Assembly: GCF_001511835.1 (NCBI RefSeq)
Contig: NZ_LN997848.1
Span: 186,001-250,000 of the forward strand
DNA length: 64,000 nucleotides
Origin: Magnetospirillum sp. XM-1
GTDB lineage: Bacteria; Pseudomonadota; Alphaproteobacteria; Rhodospirillales; Magnetospirillaceae
Direction: 5' to 3'
Shown here: piece by piece, positions 19,265 through 28,513 of the stretch
Layout: each line of letters begins with the position of its first letter
Numbering within the stretch: the stretch's first letter is position 1
Program-made: the position numbers and the translations under genes
The notes under the pieces: generated by a model
Seen by the model: the letters and a program-made list of their open reading frames with translations, nothing else
What the model was told of the DNA's origin: nothing
Database searches by the model: none

Positions 19265-20290
19265 ATGCGCAGCATCAAGTCCCTCCTCGCCGCGGCCGTC
19301 GTCGCCGGCGCCCTGGCCCCGGTGGCCGCCCAGGCCCAGTGGTATGTCGGCCTCGACGCCGGCGCCCAGTTCCTGCAGGATTCCAAGAACAGCGGCGTCT
19401 CCGGCCTCAAGTCCGAGTCCGAGGTCGGCTGGCTGACCCAGGGCGTGGTGGGCTACGGCTTCGGCCAGTGGCGCGTTGAAGGCGAACTGTCCTATCGCGA
19501 CAGCGGCATCGACAAGGTCGGCGGCGCGTCGGGCAGCGGCAGCACCACCGCGCTGGCCCCGATGATCAACGGCGTCTACGAGTTCCTGCCCCAGTCCAAG
19601 TGGCATCCCTTCGTCGGCCTGGGTATCGGTACCGCCTATGTGGACAACGGCAAGGTCAAGAAGAGCGGCGCCGACGCCTATAACGGCAGCGACTGGCAGT
19701 TCGCCTACCAGGGCTTCGCCGGCGTGGGCTACGACGTCACCGACAATGTCGAGCTGAAGGCCCAGTATCGCTACTTCGCCACCCTGGACTACGAGACCAA
19801 GTCCGCCGCCGGCACCAAGCTGGATTCCGAGTATCGCGACCACGGCGTGATGCTGGGCTTCGTCTACAAGTTCAACGCGCCGAAGGCCGCTCCGGCCCCC
19901 GCTCCGGCTCCGGTCGCCGCCCCGGCTCCGGCCCCGGCGCCCAAGCCCATGGCCCAGGTGCAGAAGAACTACATCGTGTTCTTCGACTTCGACAAGGCGC
20001 AGATCACCCCGGAAGCCGCCCGCGTCCTGCAGCAGGCCGCCGGCGCCGCCAAGTCGGCCGGTTCGGCCCGCATCGACCTGTCGGCCCATACCGACCTGTC
20101 GGGCAGCGCCAAGTACAACCAGGCCCTGTCCGAGAAGCGCGGCGCCGCCGTCAAGGCGCAGTTGGAGCAGCTGGGCATCCCGGGCAGCCAGATCGTCGTG
20201 GTCGCCAAGGGCAAGTCCTCGCCCATGGTCCCGACCCCCGACGGCGTGCGCGAGCCGCAGAACCGCCGCGTCGAGATCGTCCTGCCCTAA
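19265..20290 (+). CDS. OmpA-family outer-membrane protein
   Basis: 341 aa. A signal peptide is cleaved near PVAAQA-QW. An 8-stranded barrel domain (about 24-203) contains alternating aromatic strands such as WYVGLDAGAQF and FAYQGFAGVGYDV. An Ala/Pro linker (about 205-225) follows, then the OmpA peptidoglycan-binding domain (about 232-341) with FFDFDKAQITPEA, LSAHTDLSGS and the terminal NRRVEIVL. The protein ties the outer membrane to the cell wall. It is monocistronic, with GGAAGG upstream and a terminator 27 nt downstream. Confidence 0.95.
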   Translation: MRSIKSLLAAAVVAGALAPVAAQAQWYVGLDAGAQFLQDSKNSGVSGLKSESEVGWLTQGVVGYGFGQWRVEGELSYRDSGIDKVGGASGSGSTTALAPMINGVYEFLPQSKWHPFVGLGIGTAYVDNGKVKKSGADAYNGSDWQFAYQGFAGVGYDVTDNVELKAQYRYFATLDYETKSAAGTKLDSEYRDHGVMLGFVYKFNAPKAAPAPAPAPVAAPAPAPAPKPMAQVQKNYIVFFDFDKAQITPEAARVLQQAAGAAKSAGSARIDLSAHTDLSGSAKYNQALSEKRGAAVKAQLEQLGIPGSQIVVVAKGKSSPMVPTPDGVREPQNRRVEIVLP

Positions 20291-20316
20291 TCGGCGACGT
20301 CGAAGCAGTTTCGGAA

Positions 20317-20345
20317 GGGCTCGGCCGCAAGGCCGGGCCCTTTTC
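20317..20345 (+). terminator. Terminator of the OmpA-like gene
   Basis: A 10-bp stem GGGCTCGGCC/GGCCGGGCCC (one G-T pair) around the stable tetraloop GCAA is followed by TTTT. Confidence 0.88.
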
Positions 20346-20407
20346 GATTCCCATTCCCGTCTTTGACGGCTATTAAGATTCCAGATGCCAGCCGAGGATT
20401 CCTGCCC

Positions 20408-20926
20408 ATGATCGCCCGTTCGCTCATCATCGCCGCCGCCGTCTTCGCATCCACCGGCACGGCCCTCGCCGCCGACGCCACCAAGCGCCTGGGCAAGTTC
20501 GGCGAGTGGGAGGCCTTCTCCTACACCGAGGGCAAGGCCGCCACCTGCTATCTGGCCGCCACCGCCGGCAAGGTCACCGGCGGCGAGAAGGGCAAGCCCA
20601 CCACCACCTACCTGATCGTCACCCATCGCCCCGGCGCCAAGAGCAGCGACGAGGTCAGCATCAACGGCGTCTATGGGTTCAAGAAGGACTCCAAGGTCGA
20701 ACTGCAGGTGGGCGCCATGAAGCACTCGCTGTTCACCAAGGGCGACCGCGCCTGGGCCGACGATTCCAAGGCCGACAAGGCCATCGTCACCAGCCTGCAG
20801 AGGGGCAAGGAAGCCATCCTGCACGCCAGCCCGGCCAAGGGAACCGACGTGGCCGCCGCCTTCCCGCTGTCGGGCTTCTCCGACGCCCTGTCCGCCGCCG
20901 ACAAGGCCTGCGGAGTCAAGCGGTAG
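20408..20926 (+). CDS. IalB-family (invasion-associated locus B) periplasmic protein
   Basis: 172 aa with a signal peptide (MIARSLIIAAAVFASTGTA, cut after ALA-A). The mature part has the family pattern GKFGEWEAFSY, a Cys in ATCYLAA, VTHRPGAKSSDEVSI and FPLSGFSDAL with a second Cys near the end (ACGVKR). These proteins are widespread in alphaproteobacteria; apart from the Bartonella member their role is unclear. ATG at 20408 follows GAGGA. The 3' end overlaps the convergent methyltransferase-like gene by 11 nt. Confidence 0.88.
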   Translation: MIARSLIIAAAVFASTGTALAADATKRLGKFGEWEAFSYTEGKAATCYLAATAGKVTGGEKGKPTTTYLIVTHRPGAKSSDEVSINGVYGFKKDSKVELQVGAMKHSLFTKGDRAWADDSKADKAIVTSLQRGKEAILHASPAKGTDVAAAFPLSGFSDALSAADKACGVKR

Positions 20927-21488
20927 GAATCCGCCCCCGCCACGGCACGAAGGCGGGCACCCTGGCCCGATAGGCGGCGTAATCCTCGCCATAGCGGGCC
21001 AGCAGGCGGCGCTCCTCGCAATAGGTGCCCACCAGCAGGTAAAGGCTTCCCCACAATGCTGTGGCGAGGCCCAGCGGCGAAGCCGCCGCCCCCCACAGGA
21101 TCAGGAAGGCCCCGGCATACAGGGGATGACGCACCCAGGCGTGGGGGCCGTCCAGGCGAAGCGACTCGTCTTGCGGCTGGTCGGGATGGCGCAGCTGGCT
21201 CAATCCCCCCAGCCGCCCCAGGTCGTAATAGCGGGCCGACAGCAGCATCACCGCCCAGCCGGCCAGATGCACCGCCCCCAGCCCCAGCCTGGCCCAGAGC
21301 GGCAGATCGAAGGCGGGCTCGCCCCCCAGCGCCCGGGCTCCCACCCCGCCCACGGCGAGGAAGGCGGCGACGGCGATGATATTGTATACAATGCGCGACC
21401 AGCGCCCGGCGAGATCGCGTCCGGCCAGCGCGCTGTGGGACAGGCCGAAGGCGATCCAGGCCAGAAGATAGGCGAGATGGCCGCTCAT
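20916..21488 (-). CDS. Isoprenylcysteine/phospholipid methyltransferase-like membrane protein (NnrU-related)
   Basis: 190 aa with five or six membrane segments. The C-terminal half has the family signature: [20 protein letters not shown], then [19 protein letters not shown] and VPAFVPW. The HP and EE pairs form the SAM pocket in related methyltransferases. The substrate is unknown. Its ATG overlaps the tgt stop by 4 nt, so it is cotranscribed with tRNA queuosine genes; whether that is functional is unclear. Confidence 0.82.
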   Translation of the reverse strand: MSGHLAYLLAWIAFGLSHSALAGRDLAGRWSRIVYNIIAVAAFLAVGGVGARALGGEPAFDLPLWARLGLGAVHLAGWAVMLLSARYYDLGRLGGLSQLRHPDQPQDESLRLDGPHAWVRHPLYAGAFLILWGAAASPLGLATALWGSLYLLVGTYCEERRLLARYGEDYAAYRARVPAFVPWRGRIPTA

Positions 21489-22612
21489 AGCGGCGGAATG
21501 TCCCCCATCTCTTCCAGTGCCGCCGCCTCCGCCGCGAACTGGGCGAAGCGGCCTTCGGCGATGGCCGCGCGCAAGCCCGCCGTCAGGGTCTGGTAGGCCT
21601 GGATGTTATGCCAGGTCAGCAGCATGGGCCCCAATATCTCCTCGGACCGGATCAGGTGGTGGAGATAGGCTCGGCTGTGGTCGCGGCAGGCCGGACAGGG
21701 GCAGCCCTCTTCCAGCGGCCGGGGATCGTCCTGGTGCCGGGCGTTGCGCAGATTGACGGTGCCGCGCCGGGTGAAGGCTTGGGCGGTGCGGCCCGAGCGG
21801 GTGGGCATGACGCAATCGAACATGTCGATGCCGCGCCCCACCGCGCCGATGATGTCCGACGGGCGGCCCACCCCCATCAGGTAGCGGGGCTTATCGGCGG
21901 GCAACAAGGGCGTGGTGACGTCCAGCGTGGCGAACATGGCGTCCTGGCCCTCGCCCACCGCCAGCCCGCCCACGGCATAGCCCTCGAAGCCGATCTCCAG
22001 CAGGGCCTTGGCCGATTCCGCCCGCAGGTCCGGGTAAACGCCGCCCTGGACGATGCCGAACAGGCCATAGCCCTCCCGCGCCACGAACGCCTCCTTGGAG
22101 CGGCGCGCCCAGCGCATGGACAGACGCATGCTCTCTTCCGCCTGTTCATGGGTGGCGGGAAAGGGGGTGCATTCGTCGAAGGCCATGGTGATGTCGGCGT
22201 CCAGCAGGCGCTGGATCTCCATGGAGCTTTCCGGCGTCAGGCGGTGCTTCGAGCCGTCATGGTGCGACTGGAAGGTGACGCCGTCGGCGTCCATCTTCCG
22301 GAGCTTGGCCAGACTCATCACCTGGAACCCGCCGGAATCGGTGAGGATCGGTCCCGGCCAGTTCATGAACTTGTGCAACCCGCCTAAGCGCGCCACCCGC
22401 TCGGCCCCCGGGCGCAGCATCAGGTGATAGGTGTTGCCCAGCACGATCTGTGCGCCGGTGGCGGCCACCGAAGCCGGCAGCATGGCCTTGACCGTGCCGG
22501 CCGTGCCCACCGGCATGAAGGCCGGGGTGTCGATGGGACCGTGGGCGGTCTGCACGCGGCCCCGCCGAGCGGCGCCATCGGTGGCCAGGAGTTCGAAGGA
22601 GAATTCGGTCAT
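21485..22612 (-). CDS. tgt: Queuine/preQ1 tRNA-guanine transglycosylase
   Basis: 375 aa. It exchanges guanine-34 of GUN-anticodon tRNAs for preQ1, the entry step of queuosine formation on tRNA. Visible motifs are [16 protein letters not shown], the base-binding [12 protein letters not shown], the catalytic [10 protein letters not shown], and the C-terminal zinc site CPCPAC...H within [15 protein letters not shown]. queA, which modifies the inserted base, lies upstream on the same strand, separated by a palindromic repeat. Confidence 0.97.
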   Translation of the reverse strand: MTEFSFELLATDGAARRGRVQTAHGPIDTPAFMPVGTAGTVKAMLPASVAATGAQIVLGNTYHLMLRPGAERVARLGGLHKFMNWPGPILTDSGGFQVMSLAKLRKMDADGVTFQSHHDGSKHRLTPESSMEIQRLLDADITMAFDECTPFPATHEQAEESMRLSMRWARRSKEAFVAREGYGLFGIVQGGVYPDLRAESAKALLEIGFEGYAVGGLAVGEGQDAMFATLDVTTPLLPADKPRYLMGVGRPSDIIGAVGRGIDMFDCVMPTRSGRTAQAFTRRGTVNLRNARHQDDPRPLEEGCPCPACRDHSRAYLHHLIRSEEILGPMLLTWHNIQAYQTLTAGLRAAIAEGRFAQFAAEAAALEEMGDIPPL

Positions 22613-22632
22613 GAGGCGCTCTCAACTTTTCT

Positions 22633-22728
22633 CGTCATGGCCGGACTTGTTCCGGCCACCCACGTCCGACCGGCGGCACGATGCCAAACGGACACACGTG
22701 GATACGCGGGTCAAGCCCGCGCATGACG
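22633..22728. repeat. Palindromic interspersed element between queA and tgt
   Basis: The element begins CGTCATG and ends CATGACG, with internal arms GGCCGGACTTGTTCCGGCC and GCGGGTCAAGCCCGC flanked by CCACG and CGTGG. It could fold into a long two-hairpin cruciform. Its translation contains MAGLVPATH, a phrase that recurs in alphaproteobacterial intergenic repeats (recollection). It separates tgt from queA and contains no gene. Confidence 0.7.
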
Positions 22729-22738
22729 GGACTAACGA

Positions 22739-23773
22739 TCAAGTCTTCCTCTCCAGCAGGCAGCAATCGCCGTAGGAGTAGAAGCGGTAGCCCGCCGCCT
22801 TGGCATGCTCGTAGGCCGCCTTCATGCGTGGAAGGCCGCACAGGGCCGAAACCAGCATGAACAGGGTCGAGCGCGGCAGGTGGAAATTGGTGAGCAGCAC
22901 GTCCACCAGCCGGAAGGCGTGGCCCGGCGTGATGAAGATGTCGGTGGCGCCATCGAAGGGCCGCAGCGTGCCCAGCGGATCGGCGGCGCTTTCCAGCAGA
23001 CGGGCCGAGGTGGTGCCCACCGCCACCACGCGTCCGCCCGCCGTCTTGGCGGCGTTGATGGCGGCGGCGGCCTCGGGGGTCACCACGCCGATTTCCTGAT
23101 GCATGCGGTGGTCGTCGGTATCATCCACCTTGACCGGCAGGAAGGTCCCCGCCCCCACATGCAAGGTGACGGTGACGCGACGGATGCCGCGCGCGTCCAA
23201 GGCCGCCAGCAGTTCCGGCGTGAAGTGCAGCCCGGCGGTGGGCGCGGCCACCGCCCCCTTCTGGCGGGCGAAGACGGTCTGGTAATCGCCCCGGTCACGC
23301 TCGTCGGCCTCGCCCTGGCGGATATAGGGCGGCAGCGGCAGGCGGCCGTGGGCTTCCAGCGCCGCCATCAGATCCTCGCCCGAACGGTCGAAATCCAGCG
23401 TCACCTCGCCCATCTCGCCCTTTTCGGCGACGGAGGCGAAGAACCCCTCGGCGAAGTCCACCCGGTCGCCGGGCCGAAGCTTCTTGGCCGGGCGGGCGAA
23501 GGCCTTCCACTGGGCCAGGCCGGTGCGCTGGTGCAGCGTCACCTCGACCCCCGCCAGCCCCCGTTTACCGAACAGGCGGGCGGGAATCACCCTGGTGTCG
23601 TTGAACACCAGGATGTCGCCGGGCGCCAGCAGCGACGGCAGGTCGCGGATGCCGAGGTCCACCAGACCGCCATTAGCGGGAACATGCAGCAGCCGCGCCG
23701 CATCCCGTGGGCAGGCGGGACGTTCGGCGATCATCTCGCGCGGCAGGTCGAAGTCGAAATCGTCCACTTTCAT
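22739..23773 (-). CDS. queA: S-adenosylmethionine:tRNA ribosyltransferase-isomerase
   Basis: 344 aa. It transfers the ribosyl part of SAM to preQ1 in tRNA to give epoxyqueuosine. The N-terminus [19 protein letters not shown], the [17 protein letters not shown] segment and [14 protein letters not shown] are diagnostic. The start lies about 95 nt from the divergent pip gene. Confidence 0.97.
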   Translation of the reverse strand: MKVDDFDFDLPREMIAERPACPRDAARLLHVPANGGLVDLGIRDLPSLLAPGDILVFNDTRVIPARLFGKRGLAGVEVTLHQRTGLAQWKAFARPAKKLRPGDRVDFAEGFFASVAEKGEMGEVTLDFDRSGEDLMAALEAHGRLPLPPYIRQGEADERDRGDYQTVFARQKGAVAAPTAGLHFTPELLAALDARGIRRVTVTLHVGAGTFLPVKVDDTDDHRMHQEIGVVTPEAAAAINAAKTAGGRVVAVGTTSARLLESAADPLGTLRPFDGATDIFITPGHAFRLVDVLLTNFHLPRSTLFMLVSALCGLPRMKAAYEHAKAAGYRFYSYGDCCLLERKT

Positions 23774-23868
23774 GAGGGCGGGTTTAGGCCGTGCGAATAC
23801 CTACCGTCAAGCACTCGCAGGCCGACGGCGCCCGTGCCATATTGGAAACAAGCGAAAGAGGAGATTCC

Positions 23869-24810
23869 ATGGAGCTGTTTGCCCCGTTCGAGTCCCACGC
23901 CTCGGGCATGCTGGCCGTGGGGGACGGCCACAGTCTTTACTGGGAGGTGTCGGGCAATCCCGACGGCCCGGTGGCGGTCTTCGTCCATGGGGGGCCGGGG
24001 GCGGGCACGGCGCCCACCTATCGCCGCTTCTTCGACCCCTCGTTCTGGCGCATCGTGCTGTTCGACCAGCGCGGCAGCGGGCGCTCGCGCCCTGTCGCCT
24101 CGGTGGAGGCCAACACCACCGCCCATCTGGTAGCCGACCTGGAAGCGCTGCGCCACCACCTGGGCGTGGATCGCTGGCTGCTGTTCGGCGGCTCGTGGGG
24201 CAGCACGCTGGCGCTGGCCTATGGCGAGGCCTTCCCTGAGCGCTGCACCGGCTTCGTCATGCGCGGCGTCTTCCTGTTCCGGCCGGAAGAGGTGGAGTGG
24301 TTCATGAACGGCATGGGCCATTTCTTTCCCGAGGCGCGGCGCCAGTTCATCACCTTCCTGCCCGAGGCCGAGCGCGACCATCCGCTTGCCTCCTATCTCC
24401 GGCGGCTCAACCACCCCGACCCCATGATCCATATGCCCGCCGCCCGCACGTGGTGCGCCTACGAGGAGGCCTGCGCCCGCCTGCTGCCCCGTGACGAGAA
24501 CGGGATGGGCGACGGCCCCACCACCCTGGCCCTGGCCCGCATCGAGGCCCATTACATGGCCCATGACGGCTTCATGCGCCCCAATCAGCTTTTGGCGGAC
24601 CTCGACAGAATCCGCCATCTGCCGGCCATCATCGTCCAGGGCCGCTACGACATGGTCTGCCCGCCCAGTTCAGCCGACGACCTGGCGCGGGCCTGGGGCA
24701 ATTGCGAGCTGCGCATCATTCCCGACGCCGGCCACTCGGCCATGGAGCCCGGCACCCGCGCCGGCCTGGTCGACGCGGTCGAGCGCATGAAGATGAGGAT
24801 CAGACGGTAA
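23869..24810 (+). CDS. pip: Proline iminopeptidase (alpha/beta hydrolase, S33 family)
   Basis: 313 aa. It removes N-terminal proline from peptides. The oxyanion-hole motif HGGPGAG, the DQRGSGRS signature and the nucleophile elbow GGSWGSTLA are all present; the catalytic His is near the C-terminus in DAGHSAME. ATG at 23869 is preceded by AAAGAGGAG. It is monocistronic and divergent from queA. Confidence 0.93.
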   Translation: MELFAPFESHASGMLAVGDGHSLYWEVSGNPDGPVAVFVHGGPGAGTAPTYRRFFDPSFWRIVLFDQRGSGRSRPVASVEANTTAHLVADLEALRHHLGVDRWLLFGGSWGSTLALAYGEAFPERCTGFVMRGVFLFRPEEVEWFMNGMGHFFPEARRQFITFLPEAERDHPLASYLRRLNHPDPMIHMPAARTWCAYEEACARLLPRDENGMGDGPTTLALARIEAHYMAHDGFMRPNQLLADLDRIRHLPAIIVQGRYDMVCPPSSADDLARAWGNCELRIIPDAGHSAMEPGTRAGLVDAVERMKMRIRR

Positions 24811-24873
24811 CTTGCGGGCCTTCCCGTCCCGGCCTATAAGAGTCGCGGACAATTCCCAGTCGCGGAGCGCCCC

Positions 24874-25860
24874 ATGATCCTCGTCACCGGCGGAGCCGGC
24901 TTCATCGGTTCCAACATCCTGGCGGCCCTCGAGGAGCGGGGGGCGGGCAAGCTGGTGGTGTGCGACCGCCTGCGCTCGGGCACCAAGTGGCAGAACATCG
25001 CCAAGCGCGAGCTGGCCGACATCGTCCACCCCGAGCAGATCTTCGACTTCCTGGAAGCCAACGCCAAGCACATGGAGATGGTGATCCACATGGGCGCCAT
25101 CTCGGCCACCACCGAGACCGACGCCGACAAGATCCTGGCCAACAACTTCTCGCTGTCGCTGGCGCTGTGGAAGTGGTGCGCGCTGCACAACGTACGCTTC
25201 ATCTACGCTTCCTCAGCCGCCACCTATGGCGACGGCACGGTGGGCTTCGACGACGACAGCACCATGGAGCACCTGGCGAAACTGCGCCCCTTGAACGCCT
25301 ACGGCTGGTCCAAGCACCTGTTCGACCGCCGGGTGGCGCGCAAGGTGTGGGCCGGCTCGCGCAAGCCGCCGCAATGGGCGGGCCTCAAGTTCTTCAACGT
25401 CTACGGCCCCAACGAGTACCACAAGGGCGGCCAGCAGAGCGTGGTGGCCCAGGTCTATCCCCACGCCGAGAAGAACGCCGCCTATCAGCTGTTCAAGTCC
25501 CACAATCCCAAGTACCCCGATGGCGGCCAGCTGCGCGACTTCATCTGGGTCGGCGACGTGGTGGACGTGATCATGTGGCTGATCGAGAACCCCAAGGTCA
25601 GCGGCCTGTTCAACGTGGGCACCGGCAAGGCGCGCTCGTTCCTCGACCTCGCCAACGCCGTCTACCGCGCCGTGGGCCGCGAGCCGCAGATCAAGTTCCG
25701 CGACACCCCCATCGAGATCAGGGACAAGTACCAGTACTTCACCCAGGCCAAGATGGAACGCTTGCACCGTGCCGGCTATTCCAAGCCCTTCACCTCGCTG
25801 GAGGACGGCGTCGAGATGTACGTGAAGCGCTTCCTAGCCTCTGCGGACCCGTACCGCTGA
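24874..25860 (+). CDS. hldD: ADP-L-glycero-D-manno-heptose 6-epimerase
   Basis: 328 aa short-chain dehydrogenase/epimerase making the heptose donor for lipopolysaccharide inner core. The NAD(P) motif TGGAGFIGSN is near the start, followed by RSGTKWQNI, HMGAISATTETD and the catalytic Tyr/Lys pair in NAYGWSKHLFD. It is the first gene of a five-gene overlapping run; its stop overlaps lgt by 1 nt. Confidence 0.96.
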   Translation: MILVTGGAGFIGSNILAALEERGAGKLVVCDRLRSGTKWQNIAKRELADIVHPEQIFDFLEANAKHMEMVIHMGAISATTETDADKILANNFSLSLALWKWCALHNVRFIYASSAATYGDGTVGFDDDSTMEHLAKLRPLNAYGWSKHLFDRRVARKVWAGSRKPPQWAGLKFFNVYGPNEYHKGGQQSVVAQVYPHAEKNAAYQLFKSHNPKYPDGGQLRDFIWVGDVVDVIMWLIENPKVSGLFNVGTGKARSFLDLANAVYRAVGREPQIKFRDTPIEIRDKYQYFTQAKMERLHRAGYSKPFTSLEDGVEMYVKRFLASADPYR

Positions 25861-26669
25861 TGACCCTCGCGCTGGCCTATCCCCAGATCGATCCCATCGC
25901 GCTGCAGCTGGGGCCGTTCGCCATCCGCTGGTACGCGCTGGCCTATATCGCCGGGCTGATGCTGGGCTGGCGCTACGTCAAGTTCCTGGTGTCCCGCCCG
26001 CCCAATGCCATGACCGAGGAAGAGGTCGACGACTTCCTGGTCTGGGCCACCATGGGCGTGGTGCTGGGCGGCCGGCTGGGCTACGTGCTGTTCTACAAGC
26101 CGCTCCACTATCTCGCCAACCCGCTGGAGATTCCCATGGTCTGGCAGGGCGGCATGTCGTTCCACGGCGGCGCGCTGGGCGTGATCATCGGCATCATCGC
26201 CTTTTCCCACTTCCGCAAGCGCAACCTGTTCCAGGTGGGCGACGTCATCTGCTGCGCCGTGCCCATCGGCCTGTTCTTCGGCCGCATCGCCAATTTCGTC
26301 AACGGCGAGCTGTTCGGGCGGCCCGCCCTCGACGTGGAATGGGCCATGGTCTTCCCCGGCGGCGGGCCGCTGCCGCGCCACCCCAGCCAGCTGTACGAGG
26401 CCGGGCTGGAAGGCGCGCTGCTGTTTCTGGTCATGTTCGGCCTGTGGAAGCTCACCGACATCCGCTTCCGCGCCGGCGCGTTGTCCGGCGTATTCCTGGC
26501 CGGCTACGGACTGGGCCGCATTACGGCCGAGTTCTTCCGCCAGCCCGACGCCCATCTGGGCTTCCTGTGGGGCGGTGCCACCATGGGCCAGCTGCTGTCC
26601 ATCCCCCAGGTGCTGGTCGGCTTGGGCCTGCTGGTCTGGGCGTGGCGGCGCGGACCGAAGACCGCTTGA
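25860..26669 (+). CDS. lgt: Prolipoprotein diacylglyceryl transferase
   Basis: 269 aa polytopic inner-membrane enzyme that adds diacylglycerol to the lipobox cysteine of prolipoproteins. Conserved features are IRWYALAYIAG, the HGG motif in MSFHGGALG, and the Lgt signature GRIANFVNGELFGR. Start and stop both overlap neighbours as TGATG. A predicted lipoprotein is encoded three genes downstream in the same run. Confidence 0.97.
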   Translation: MTLALAYPQIDPIALQLGPFAIRWYALAYIAGLMLGWRYVKFLVSRPPNAMTEEEVDDFLVWATMGVVLGGRLGYVLFYKPLHYLANPLEIPMVWQGGMSFHGGALGVIIGIIAFSHFRKRNLFQVGDVICCAVPIGLFFGRIANFVNGELFGRPALDVEWAMVFPGGGPLPRHPSQLYEAGLEGALLFLVMFGLWKLTDIRFRAGALSGVFLAGYGLGRITAEFFRQPDAHLGFLWGGATMGQLLSIPQVLVGLGLLVWAWRRGPKTA

Positions 26670-27742
26670 TGCCTCTCTCGGGAATTCTCGCCGAACGCAT
26701 TCGGGCGACGGGGCCGATTTCCGTCGAGACCTTCATGGCCGAGGCGCTGGGCCACCCTGAGCATGGCTATTACATGGGCCGCGACCCGTTCGGCATGGCC
26801 GGCGACTTCATCACCGCGCCGGAAGTCAGCCAGATGTTCGGCGAGCTGATCGGCCTGTGGTGCGCCCTGGTCTGGCAGAGCATGGGTGCGCCCGAGCGCG
26901 TGGTGCTGGCCGAGATGGGGCCGGGGCGCGGCACCCTGATGGCCGACCTGCTGCGCGCCGCAAGCGCCCTGCCGCCGTTTGCCAAGGCTCTGGAGGTGCA
27001 TCTGGTCGAGACCAGCCCGGCCCTGGCCAACCGCCAGCGCCAGACCCTGACGGGGCGGAACGTCACCTGGCACCAGCGTTTCGAGGACCTGCCCGACGGG
27101 CCGCTGCTGCTGGTGGCCAACGAGCTGTTCGACGCCCTGCCCATCCGCCAACTGGAAAAGGCCGACGGCCGTTGGCACGAGCGGATGGTGGGCCTGGACG
27201 AGACCGGGGCCTTCGCCTTCGCCCTTGGCCCGGCGGTGGTCGAGCCGCCCCTGGCGCCCGCCGTGCTGGCCGCCCCCGACGGCGCCCTGGCCGAGATCTG
27301 CCCCCAGGGCCGCGATCTGGCCCGCGCCATCGCCAAACGGCTGGCCCATCAGGGCGGCGCGGCCCTGATCGTCGATTACGGCTACGAGAAAAGCGCCGCC
27401 GGCGATTCGCTCCAGGCCTTGAAGGCCCACAAGCATCACCCGGTGCTGTCCCAGCCGGGCCATGCCGACATCACCGCCCATGTGGACTTCCAGGCCCTGG
27501 CCGAGGCCGCCCAGGGCCTCGCCAAGGCCCATGGCCCGGTGCCCCAGGGCCGCTTCCTGGCCAGCTTGGGGCTCGAGGAACGGGCCCGCATGCTGATGAC
27601 CAACGCCACCACGGAGCAGGCCACCGAACTGGCCCGTGGCGCACGGCGCTTGATCGATCCCGGCGAAATGGGCACCCTGTTCAAGGTCCTGGCGCTCGCC
27701 GCCCCCCTTCTGCCCGTCCCCCCCGGCCTGGAATCCGCCTAA
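26669..27742 (+). CDS. SAM-dependent methyltransferase of the MidA/NDUFAF7 family
   Basis: 357 aa. The N-terminus has the family pattern ISVETFMAEALGHPEHGYY, then GDFITAPEVSQMFGELIG and the SAM-binding loop LAEMGPGRGTLMADLL; VANELFDALPIRQ follows. The mitochondrial homologue methylates an arginine of complex I subunit NDUFS2; the bacterial target is not established. It starts at TGATG with lgt and ends directly against pgeF. Confidence 0.92.
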   Translation: MPLSGILAERIRATGPISVETFMAEALGHPEHGYYMGRDPFGMAGDFITAPEVSQMFGELIGLWCALVWQSMGAPERVVLAEMGPGRGTLMADLLRAASALPPFAKALEVHLVETSPALANRQRQTLTGRNVTWHQRFEDLPDGPLLLVANELFDALPIRQLEKADGRWHERMVGLDETGAFAFALGPAVVEPPLAPAVLAAPDGALAEICPQGRDLARAIAKRLAHQGGAALIVDYGYEKSAAGDSLQALKAHKHHPVLSQPGHADITAHVDFQALAEAAQGLAKAHGPVPQGRFLASLGLEERARMLMTNATTEQATELARGARRLIDPGEMGTLFKVLALAAPLLPVPPGLESA

Positions 27743-28513
27743 ATGATCACCCTGTCGGCCCTCAACGAGTTCGTCCGCATCCGCCACGGCTTCTTCACCC
27801 GCGAGGGCGGCGTATCCGAAGGATTGTACGCCTCGCTCAATTGCGGCCCGGGATCCAGCGACAAGCCCGACGCGGTCAGGGAAAACCGCCGCCGCGCCAT
27901 GGCGCTGCTGGACCTGCCGGAAGAGGCCCTGGTCACCCTCTACCAGACCCATTCCAGCGACGTGGTGAAGGTGAAGACGCCGTGGGAGCCGGGCGACGCT
28001 CCCAAGGCCGACGCCCTGGTCACCGACCAGCCGGGCGTGGCGCTGGGCATCCTCACCGCCGATTGCGCCCCGGTGCTGTTCGCCGACGGCAAGTCGGGCA
28101 TCATCGGCGCGGCCCATGCCGGCTGGAAGGGCGCCCTGGGCGGCGTGCTGGAGAACACCGTCGCCACCATGGTCGAGATGGGCGCCAGGAAGCCCAAGAT
28201 CGTCGCCGCCATCGGGCCGTGCATCGGGCACCGCAATTACGAGGTCGGGCCGGAATTCCCCGCCCCCTTCCTGGCCGAGGCGGCCGAGAACGCCGATTTC
28301 TTCGCCCCCTCGCCGGCCAAGCCCGGCCACCACCTGTTCGACCTGCCGGGTTACATCTCGCGCAAGCTGTCCCGGCTGGGCGTCCACGAGGTGACCCGCG
28401 TGCCTGCCGACACGCTGCGCGACGAGGCCCGCTTCTTCAGCTATCGCCGCGCCACCCTCAGGGGCGAGGCCGATTACGGCCGCCAGCTCTCGGTGATCAT
28501 GCTGGACCGATGA
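27743..28513 (+). CDS. pgeF: Peptidoglycan editing factor PgeF (multicopper oxidase-like, DUF152)
   Basis: 256 aa. Family motifs are FFTREGGVSEG, the QTHSSDV segment, TADCAPVLFAD and HAGWKGALGG, supplying the His/Cys ligands of the active site, and IGPCIGHRNYEVG. PgeF removes wrongly incorporated residues from cell-wall precursors in E. coli and has purine nucleosidase or laccase-like activity in homologues. The ATG directly follows the TAA of midA. Confidence 0.93.
   Translation: MITLSALNEFVRIRHGFFTREGGVSEGLYASLNCGPGSSDKPDAVRENRRRAMALLDLPEEALVTLYQTHSSDVVKVKTPWEPGDAPKADALVTDQPGVALGILTADCAPVLFADGKSGIIGAAHAGWKGALGGVLENTVATMVEMGARKPKIVAAIGPCIGHRNYEVGPEFPAPFLAEAAENADFFAPSPAKPGHHLFDLPGYISRKLSRLGVHEVTRVPADTLRDEARFFSYRRATLRGEADYGRQLSVIMLDR

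Noticed and set aside
18317..20992. 891-codon minus-strand open frame across pssA, the OmpA-like and IalB-like genes
   Set aside because: It covers three supported genes on the other strand and a terminator, and shows no domain.
22613..22738. A preQ1 riboswitch controlling tgt
   Set aside because: The spacer is filled by a palindromic interspersed element; no preQ1 aptamer-like pseudoknot is visible.
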